A DNA stretch of 64,000 bases from NCBI RefSeq assembly GCF_000181875.2, contig NZ_ABJZ02000001.1, positions 1 to 64,000 of the forward strand, written 5' to 3'. The DNA comes from [Borrelia] finlandensis. Its GTDB lineage: Bacteria; Spirochaetota; Spirochaetia; Borreliales; Borreliaceae. Every line of letters starts with the position of its first letter. The first letter of the stretch is position 1. Shown piece by piece: positions 57,901-64,000 of this stretch. A model generated the notes under the pieces. It had not been told where the DNA came from, did not search any database, and saw only the letters and a program-made list of their open reading frames with translations. The translations under genes were made by a program, and so were the position numbers.

Positions 57901-60900
57901 TTTTCAATTCCTATTAGTGTGAATATGTCATCGGCAAGGTTTATTTTTTTTTCTAGCTTACTTTTGTTTAATATGATATTTAAGGCTAATGTTTCAGTTT
58001 TAATGTATTTTTCAAATTTATTTAGCATTTCTTTCAAAGTTTCATTATTTTCTATGTATAAATTTATTCTATCGCTAACATCAAAATTTTTTTCTTTTCT
58101 TAAATTTTGTATTTGCCTTACAAATTCTCTTGTCAGTCCTTCCAAGTACAACTCTTTAGTGATTAGTGAGTCTATTCCTATTGTAATGGATTCTTCATTT
58201 ATTACTTTTAAGTTCTCTTTTTCTTCTCTTTCTAATATTATATCATTTAATGATAAATAATGCTTTGCATTGGCTGCTTTTATCTCGTAGGATGTTCCAT
58301 TTATTATTTTTATTATGTCTTCATTTTTTAGCTTGCTAATCTCAGCAGATACCGCTTTCATATCTTTTCCAAGCTTTTTCCCAAGTTCTTTAAAGTTTGC
58401 TTTTGCTTTGTAAGTTATAAGCTCCTCTTCGTTAGCTTTTATTTTCATTGCTTTTGCATTTATTTCATCTAATATTATTTCTTGCATTTCCATTAGCATA
58501 TTTTGCTCATTTTGATTTTTTGTGACAATATATATCGTACTAATAGGCATGCGTATTTTTATATTGTGCAATGATCTGAGTGATCTTGCCATTGAAGTTA
58601 TTTTTCTTGCGAGATTTATTTTCTCTTCAATTGTTTTATTAATGAAATTTTCATTTGCCTTTGGATAATCGTTAAGGTGTATTGATTGTTTATCTTCATC
58701 GGTTTTTAAATTTTGATAAATCTCTTCTGTTATAAATGGAATAAAAGGTGCAAGTAAAATCATTAAATTTTTGATTGCATAATATAATGTTTCGTAGGCA
58801 TCATTTTTGTCTTTATCGTTTTCTGATTTCCAAAATCTTCGCCTTGATCTTCTTATGTACCAATTGTTTAATTTATCTATAAATTCAAGTAAAGATTCTA
58901 TTGATTTTGTTAGATTGTATTTGTCTATTTCTGTATTTAGTATTTTTTTTAGACTTTCAAGTTCGCTTATGATCCATTTGTCAAGGTTATTGTTTTTAGC
59001 CAGGCTGAGATTTTTTGGAGGTTTGAATTTGTCAATTATTGCATAAGTTGTGAAAAATGAATAAGCGTTCCAAATGGGTATTATTATATTTTTAAGAACG
59101 TCTCTTACTCCATTGTCGCTATATTTTAAATCATCAGCTTTAACTACAGGGCTCATTATTAAATAAAGCCTTAAAGCATCAGCTCCGAAGGTGTTTATTA
59201 CTTGCATTGGGTCTGTATAATTTTTAAAGGATTTTGACATTTTTCTTCCATCGCTTGAAAGCACAAGTCCATTTACAATAACGTTTTTGAATGCTGTGTT
59301 TTCAAAAAGAGCAGTTCCCAGGATTGTAAGAGTATAAAACCATCCTCTTGTTTGATCTAGACCTTCTGCAATAAAGTCAGCAGGAAATATATTTTTAAAA
59401 TTAATTTCATTTGTGAATGGATAATGGTTGCTTGCGTAAGGCATTGCTCCAGATTCAAACCAACAATCGAGAACCTCGCTTGTTCTGATAAATGTGCCAC
59501 CGTCTTTGCTTGGCCAGGTTATTTTATCTATTTGGTCTTTGTGTAAGTCTTCGATTTTTTGGCCAGATAGGTTTTCAAGCTCTTTTTTTGATCCAACGCA
59601 AATTTTTTTTCCTGTTTTTGAGCATATCCAAATTGGAATTGGATTTCCCCAAAATCTGTTTCTGCTTATTGCCCAATCTTTTGCATTTTCTAACCATTTT
59701 CCAAATCTTCCTTTTTTTAAATGGGCTGGCATCCAATTAATTTTTTCATTTATCTCTAAGAGTTTGGTTTTTATTTTTTCTACATTTACAAACCATGAAC
59801 TTATTGGTCTGTAAATAATTGGGCAGTTTGTTCTATAACAAAATGGATACCTGTGTAGATAATTTTCTCTTTTGAATAAAAAATTGCGTAATTTTAGGTT
59901 TTCTATTATTTTTTTATCAGCATCTTTTACAAAAAGTCCTTTAAAATCTTTTACCTGATTTGTAAATTTACATTCAGCATCTAAGGGGTCTATTATATCG
60001 ACATTTGTGTGTTTTTTGAGTATTTTGTAGTCTTCTTCTCCAAAAGGAGCAATATGAACAATTCCTGTTCCATCCTCAGTTGTAACATAATCAGCTGTGT
60101 GTACCTTGAAAGCCCCCTTATCTTTTTGTTCTAAAAAGTAGTTAAAAATAGGTTCATATTCTATGCCTTCAAGCTTGCTTCCTTTGAATTTTTCTATAAT
60201 AGTATATGAATTTTCATCATAGTAATAACTATTAAGCTTTTTTGATCCAAGTATTAAAATCTCTTCTTTTTTTTTGTCAAAAATTTTAGAATATTCTATT
60301 TCACCCCCTACTGCAATTCCAAGGTTTGAGGGCAATGTCCAGGGGGTGGTTGTCCACACTAGTAAGTATTCGTTTTTATCTTTAATTTTAAATTTTATTG
60401 TTAATGATGGGTCATTGACTTCTTTGTATTCTCCAAGATTCACTTCGAAATTTGAAAGCGGAGTTGCAAGCTTTGGGGAATAGGGTAGTACATAGTAACT
60501 TTCGTAGATTAAACCTTTGTCATAAAGACTTTTAAATACCCACCACACGGATTCCATGAAGCTTATGTCCATTGTTTTATAACCCTTTTCAAAATTTACC
60601 CATCTTCCAAGTCTCAAGATTATATTTTTCCATTCTTCTGTATATCTAAGTACTATTTTTCTGCATTCTTTGTTAAAGTTTTCAATGCCATAATTTTCTA
60701 TTTCGTATTTTCCAGAAATTCCCAATTTTTTTTCTACTTCGTATTCAACAGGTAGTCCGTGAGTATCCCATCCAAAATTTCTTTTAACATACTTGCCTTG
60801 CATTGTTTGATATCTTGGAATTATGTCTTTTATTGTGTTTGGGACAAAATGTCCAAAATGAGGAAGTCCTGTTGCAAAAGGCGGTCCGTCATAAAATGTA

Positions 60901-61022
60901 AATTCTTCACATCCTTCTCTCTGCTTTATTGATTTTTCAAAGATCTTATTGTCATTCCAAAATTTTAATATTTTTTCTTCTATTTTAGGAAAACTTGCCT
61001 TGTTTTCTACTTTTTTAAACAT
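57894..61022 (-). CDS. ileS: Isoleucyl-tRNA synthetase, eukaryote-like type
   Basis: IleRS charges tRNA(Ile). The 1042-residue protein has HFGH at 55-58 (HIGH motif), the editing (CP1) domain with [17 protein letters not shown], and SDGRKMSKS with KMSKS at 594-598. It has the C-terminal anticodon-binding region. The segment [30 protein letters not shown] is closer to archaeal/eukaryotic and mupirocin-resistant type-2 enzymes than to the E. coli type, as is the absence of a C-terminal zinc finger. It follows clpC by 14 bases on the same strand. The start ATG at 61022 lies right at the family's conserved N terminus. Confidence 0.96.
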   Translation of the reverse strand: MFKKVENKASFPKIEEKILKFWNDNKIFEKSIKQREGCEEFTFYDGPPFATGLPHFGHFVPNTIKDIIPRYQTMQGKYVKRNFGWDTHGLPVEYEVEKKLGISGKYEIENYGIENFNKECRKIVLRYTEEWKNIILRLGRWVNFEKGYKTMDISFMESVWWVFKSLYDKGLIYESYYVLPYSPKLATPLSNFEVNLGEYKEVNDPSLTIKFKIKDKNEYLLVWTTTPWTLPSNLGIAVGGEIEYSKIFDKKKEEILILGSKKLNSYYYDENSYTIIEKFKGSKLEGIEYEPIFNYFLEQKDKGAFKVHTADYVTTEDGTGIVHIAPFGEEDYKILKKHTNVDIIDPLDAECKFTNQVKDFKGLFVKDADKKIIENLKLRNFLFKRENYLHRYPFCYRTNCPIIYRPISSWFVNVEKIKTKLLEINEKINWMPAHLKKGRFGKWLENAKDWAISRNRFWGNPIPIWICSKTGKKICVGSKKELENLSGQKIEDLHKDQIDKITWPSKDGGTFIRTSEVLDCWFESGAMPYASNHYPFTNEINFKNIFPADFIAEGLDQTRGWFYTLTILGTALFENTAFKNVIVNGLVLSSDGRKMSKSFKNYTDPMQVINTFGADALRLYLIMSPVVKADDLKYSDNGVRDVLKNIIIPIWNAYSFFTTYAIIDKFKPPKNLSLAKNNNLDKWIISELESLKKILNTEIDKYNLTKSIESLLEFIDKLNNWYIRRSRRRFWKSENDKDKNDAYETLYYAIKNLMILLAPFIPFITEEIYQNLKTDEDKQSIHLNDYPKANENFINKTIEEKINLARKITSMARSLRSLHNIKIRMPISTIYIVTKNQNEQNMLMEMQEIILDEINAKAMKIKANEEELITYKAKANFKELGKKLGKDMKAVSAEISKLKNEDIIKIINGTSYEIKAANAKHYLSLNDIILEREEKENLKVINEESITIGIDSLITKELYLEGLTREFVRQIQNLRKEKNFDVSDRINLYIENNETLKEMLNKFEKYIKTETLALNIILNKSKLEKKINLADDIFTLIGIEKC

Positions 61023-61036
61023 ATTATAATTCCTCT

Positions 61037-63241
61037 TTATTCTATTATTATTTTTTCTTTTCCTAAATAAATCGTTATTTTATTTATGTTTTGATTTTCA
61101 GCTATTTTGGTGATAATATTTTCTTCTATTTTCCCCTTTATTGCAGCAATGACGCTTCTTGCTCCTGAATTTTTTTTATAGTATTTTGTGGTTATGAATT
61201 TGTCAACATCTTTTTTTATTTCTATTTCGATTCCTTTAGAGTGAAATTTTGTTTTAAGGGTGTCTAAGTAGTTTTTGCAAATTTCTTCTACATTTTCCTT
61301 TGTAAGGACATTTAGGATAATTTTTTTTTGAATTCTGTCTAAAAAGGATAATTTAAATCTTTTTTCAAGATCTTGTTTTATTTCTTCTTTAAAGCTTTTT
61401 TGTTGATTTTTGTTGAATCCAATATTTTTTTCTCCAAGAAGCATTCTAGATCCAATGCTTGTAGTCATTATTATAATTGTGTTTTTAAATAGTATTTTAT
61501 CTTCTTTGCTGTCAATAAGTTCTCCGTTTTCAAGCATTCGACTTATTAGGTTTAATATAGAGTTGTGGGCATTTTCAATGTTTTCAAACAATATTAAAGT
61601 TTCAAATGAATGTTTTAATTTATTTGTCAGAATGCCCCCATCAGAGTAGCCTACATATCCTGGATTTGTGCCAATTAATTTTGAAATAGAGTTTTCTTCT
61701 TTATAGTCTGACATATCCAATCTTAATACTGAATTTTGATCTTTGATAATTTTTTTAGACATTTCATCAGTTAAAGCAGTTTTTCCACATCCACTTGATC
61801 CTATTAACAATATTGAGGTTAAAGGCTTAGAATCGTCATTAAGTCCAAGTTTGACTTTAATAATTTCTTTGATAAGTTCGCTTACCGCATGTTTTTGTCC
61901 GATCACCTTTTTATTTATTTCGCTTTCTATTTTTTTTAATTCTAAAATTTCTTCTTTAGTGTTATTTGCTGTTTTAATAGATAATATTTCATTTATTGCC
62001 TTTTGTATATCATCTGATGTAATGATGTTGTCTTTTGTAAGTTCTTCTTTTTTGATTGCACCGGCAATGTCTATTATATCTATTGCTTTATCTGGAAATC
62101 TTTTATTTATTAGGTATTTGGATGAAAGTTTTACTATATTTAAAAGCGCGCTTTTTTCATAGATCACTCCATGATAGTCTTCAAAATTTTTTGCAATATT
62201 TTCGATTATTTTTAGTGTATCTTTTTCATCAGGCTCTTTTACAGTAATTGTTTGGAATCTTCTGGCGAATGCTTTGTCTTTTGAAATATATTTTCGATAT
62301 TCATTGTAAGTAGTTGCGCCAATAATTTGTATTTCAGCTCTAGAAAGTGATGGTTTTAGTATATTTGATGCATCAAGAGCTCCTTCAGAGTTTCCAGCTC
62401 CTATTAGAGTGTGTATTTCGTCAATAAATATGATTGTGTTTTTGTTTTTTTCAATATACTTAATTATATTGTTTAAACGATCTTCAAATTCGCCTCTATA
62501 TTTTGTTCCCGATACCAAGTTTGAAACCTTAAGCATTAGAATTGTTTTGTCTTGTAGTTTGCTACTTATTTTTTTTTGTGCTATGCTTGATGCAAGGCCT
62601 TCAACTATTGCCGTTTTTCCCACGCCAGGTTCGCCTATTAGCATTGCACTATTTTTGTTTCTTCTCAAGAGTATATTTGTAAGAGTTTTAATCTCTGCTT
62701 CTCTTCCAATCAAAGGGTCTAATTTTTTGGCTTTTGCAAGTGCTGTTAAATTTTTGACATACTTTCCAATTTCAAAGTGCTCATTTTCAAGTCGTATTTC
62801 TTCATCAAATTCTTTGTAGGTTTCAATTAATCTTATTTTATTTTTTTCCATGTATTCTAATATATTTTGATCTTTAAAGTTGAAGCTAGATTTACTTAGT
62901 TTGTGTTTTTTAAGAAGTTTTTTATTTTTTAATATTTGATAAAAAATTTCTTTTGCCCCTATTAAAGGCTTGGATTTAAATTCCTTTTTAGCTTCTTTTA
63001 TGAGAGTAAAGATTTCTTTATTGATTTTGGGTATAATTATCTCGTTTTTTTCTATTAAAATTTTCTCTAATTTATCTATTTCGCATATAACTTCTTGTTT
63101 AATGTTTTTTAGAGTTTTGGTATCTATAAATTTTATTTCGGATTTTTTGGGAGTGGTAATTATAGACATTAATAAGTGCCAAATTGAAACCTCTTTATTT
63201 TTATTTTTTCTTGCAATTTCTTTTGAGTCTATTTCTACCAA
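61037..63241 (-). CDS. clpC: ClpC/ClpA-type AAA+ unfoldase with degenerate second ATPase domain
   Basis: Clp unfoldases feed substrates to ClpP. The 734-residue product has a short Clp N domain, then D1 with [30 protein letters not shown] and the Arg-containing AFARRF. D2 follows with [19 protein letters not shown] and SGARSV. An NIGF segment in D2 stands where ClpP-binding IGL/IGF loops occur. The D2 Walker B reads [11 protein letters not shown] instead of LLLDEIEKAH (E553, N554), and sensor-1 TSN reads TTS, so D2 hydrolysis is probably impaired. The only canonical start, TTG 63241, leaves the N domain slightly short. Confidence 0.88.
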   Translation of the reverse strand: MVEIDSKEIARKNKNKEVSIWHLLMSIITTPKKSEIKFIDTKTLKNIKQEVICEIDKLEKILIEKNEIIIPKINKEIFTLIKEAKKEFKSKPLIGAKEIFYQILKNKKLLKKHKLSKSSFNFKDQNILEYMEKNKIRLIETYKEFDEEIRLENEHFEIGKYVKNLTALAKAKKLDPLIGREAEIKTLTNILLRRNKNSAMLIGEPGVGKTAIVEGLASSIAQKKISSKLQDKTILMLKVSNLVSGTKYRGEFEDRLNNIIKYIEKNKNTIIFIDEIHTLIGAGNSEGALDASNILKPSLSRAEIQIIGATTYNEYRKYISKDKAFARRFQTITVKEPDEKDTLKIIENIAKNFEDYHGVIYEKSALLNIVKLSSKYLINKRFPDKAIDIIDIAGAIKKEELTKDNIITSDDIQKAINEILSIKTANNTKEEILELKKIESEINKKVIGQKHAVSELIKEIIKVKLGLNDDSKPLTSILLIGSSGCGKTALTDEMSKKIIKDQNSVLRLDMSDYKEENSISKLIGTNPGYVGYSDGGILTNKLKHSFETLILFENIENAHNSILNLISRMLENGELIDSKEDKILFKNTIIIMTTSIGSRMLLGEKNIGFNKNQQKSFKEEIKQDLEKRFKLSFLDRIQKKIILNVLTKENVEEICKNYLDTLKTKFHSKGIEIEIKKDVDKFITTKYYKKNSGARSVIAAIKGKIEENIITKIAENQNINKITIYLGKEKIIIE

Positions 63242-63263
63242 ATTTATTAAATTTTCTGTTATG

Positions 63264-64000
63264 TTAATATTTTTTTATCTCCATCTTTATTGCATTTATT
63301 ATATCAAATATTTTATGTTTTTCCTTATACTCTAGTTTTACAGATATGTAAAATTTAATTTTCGGCTCTGTTCCAGAGGGTCTTACAATTATTGCAATTT
63401 CGTTTTCAAGTATAAATTTTATTGCGTTTATGGGGTATTTATATTCTTTAATTTCTGAAATTTCATTTTTAAAGTTAATCTTTTTAAGAGTTTTATAGTC
63501 TAATTTTTCAATTATTTTAATTCCTGCAAATTGTACTTTTTGTTCTTTTCTTAGTTTTAGCATTAACTTTTCTCTTTGAATTTCTCCATTGGCCCCCTCA
63601 AAGTTTTTTTCTATATTAAATTCTTCATAATATCCAAATTCTTTGTATATCTTTTCAAGATAATCCTTAATTGTTTGTTGTTTAGCTTTTAAGTCAAGTG
63701 CTAAAGAACAAATTCCTTTTATGGCTGAAAATGCATCCTTATCTCTAACCTTTCTTCCTATTAGATATCCATGACTTTCTTCGCATGCAAAAGCAAATTT
63801 TTTATTTGGTTCATTTTTTTCCATTTCATTAATTAAGCTTCCTATCCATTTAAATCCTGTGTAAGTTCTAAAAATTTGAGAACCATATTTTTTTGCAATT
63901 TTTTCTAGCATTGGTGTTGTTACAAATGATGATATTACAAATGTATTTTTAGGATTTTTTTCTTTTGAGAGTATATAGTTCATTAAAATGCATGATATTT
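63264..64000 (-). CDS. Phosphoglucomutase/phosphomannomutase family protein, 5' end missing
   Basis: The frame continues past the window edge (no start before base 64000; ATG 63983 is internal). What is visible is the C-terminal half of an alpha-D-phosphohexomutase. It includes the sugar-binding segment FAFACEESHGYLIGRKVRDKDAFSAI and the C-terminal phosphate-binding loop IIVRPSGTEPKIKFYI. The enzyme interconverts hexose-1- and hexose-6-phosphates, feeding glycan synthesis. Whether glucose or mannose is preferred cannot be told. It is the first visible gene of a minus-strand block with clpC, ileS and a lipoprotein. Confidence 0.92.
   Translation of the reverse strand, partial: ISCILMNYILSKEKNPKNTFVISSFVTTPMLEKIAKKYGSQIFRTYTGFKWIGSLINEMEKNEPNKKFAFACEESHGYLIGRKVRDKDAFSAIKGICSLALDLKAKQQTIKDYLEKIYKEFGYYEEFNIEKNFEGANGEIQREKLMLKLRKEQKVQFAGIKIIEKLDYKTLKKINFKNEISEIKEYKYPINAIKFILENEIAIIVRPSGTEPKIKFYISVKLEYKEKHKIFDIINAIKMEIKKY

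Noticed and set aside
63183-63241. ClpC N-terminal region considered as a pseudogene caused by a frameshift.
   Set aside because: The remaining 734 residues form a complete two-domain unfoldase with a usable TTG start, so I list a gene and report the N-terminal oddity separately.

Overview
The window is a very AT-rich, densely packed bacterial chromosome segment. Its gene order and protein sequences are those of a Lyme-group Borrelia (Borreliella) main chromosome. Supporting signs are the tamB-bamA-skp block, an infB with an RDNRTGGY repeat array, a eukaryote-like isoleucyl-tRNA synthetase, spirochete-style lipoprotein signals and many TTG starts. I recognise the order as the right arm of the linear chromosome (about BB0786 to BB0835 in strain B31, from memory). 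Both window edges cut genes: L25 at the left and a phosphohexomutase at the right. I see no tRNA, rRNA, IS element, prophage or CRISPR array, and no gene-free stretch longer than 300 bases.  Layout. (1) 1-5822 (+): L25, pth, tilS, ftsH and an exported protein, in tight or overlapping order. (2) 5.9-8.3 kb: thymidine kinase (+) facing an exported protein and thymidylate kinase (-). (3) 8.3-15.8 kb (+): the outer-membrane assembly set tamB, bamA and a Skp-like chaperone, starting at a 35-base palindrome and ending at a hairpin. (4) 16-19.3 kb: mutS and comF. (5) 19.3-27.8 kb: rimP, nusA, infB, rbfA, truB, then rpsO and pnp, the classic translation/transcription/RNA-decay cluster. It is preceded by a terminator-like leader and has a good internal promoter before rpsO. 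(6) 27.8-35.7 kb (+): a propeller lipoprotein, lptF, lptG, a degenerate tgt, murJ and a HEAT-repeat protein. (7) 35.7-38.6 kb: a coenzyme A supply cluster, with coaBC divergent from yhdT-panF. (8) 38.6-44.5 kb (+): a pseudouridine synthase, a P-loop protein, murC, yicC, a cmk-like gene, an omega-like gene, miaA, and a 31-codon gene for a bS22/mS38-like ribosomal protein that is easily missed. (9) 44.5-46.8 kb: small envelope genes. (10) 46.9-56.1 kb: topA-hrpA (-) divergent from sbcD-sbcC (+). (11) 56.1-64 kb: a ROK-family kinase (+), then a minus-strand block of phosphohexomutase, clpC, ileS and a lipoprotein.  How it fits together. Most of the window is core information processing (ribosome assembly, tRNA modification, repair) and envelope construction (BAM/TAM, MurC/MurJ, Lpt-like permeases). 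It is not an accessory island. The main points of interest are the unlisted small ribosomal protein, a TGT lacking its nucleophile, a ClpC with a degenerate second ATPase site, a possible attenuator in front of rimP-nusA-infB, homopolymeric G/C tracts inside ftsH, hrpA and a glycosidase gene, and the infB tandem array. Predicted promoters in this AT-rich sequence are weak evidence unless both boxes are good.
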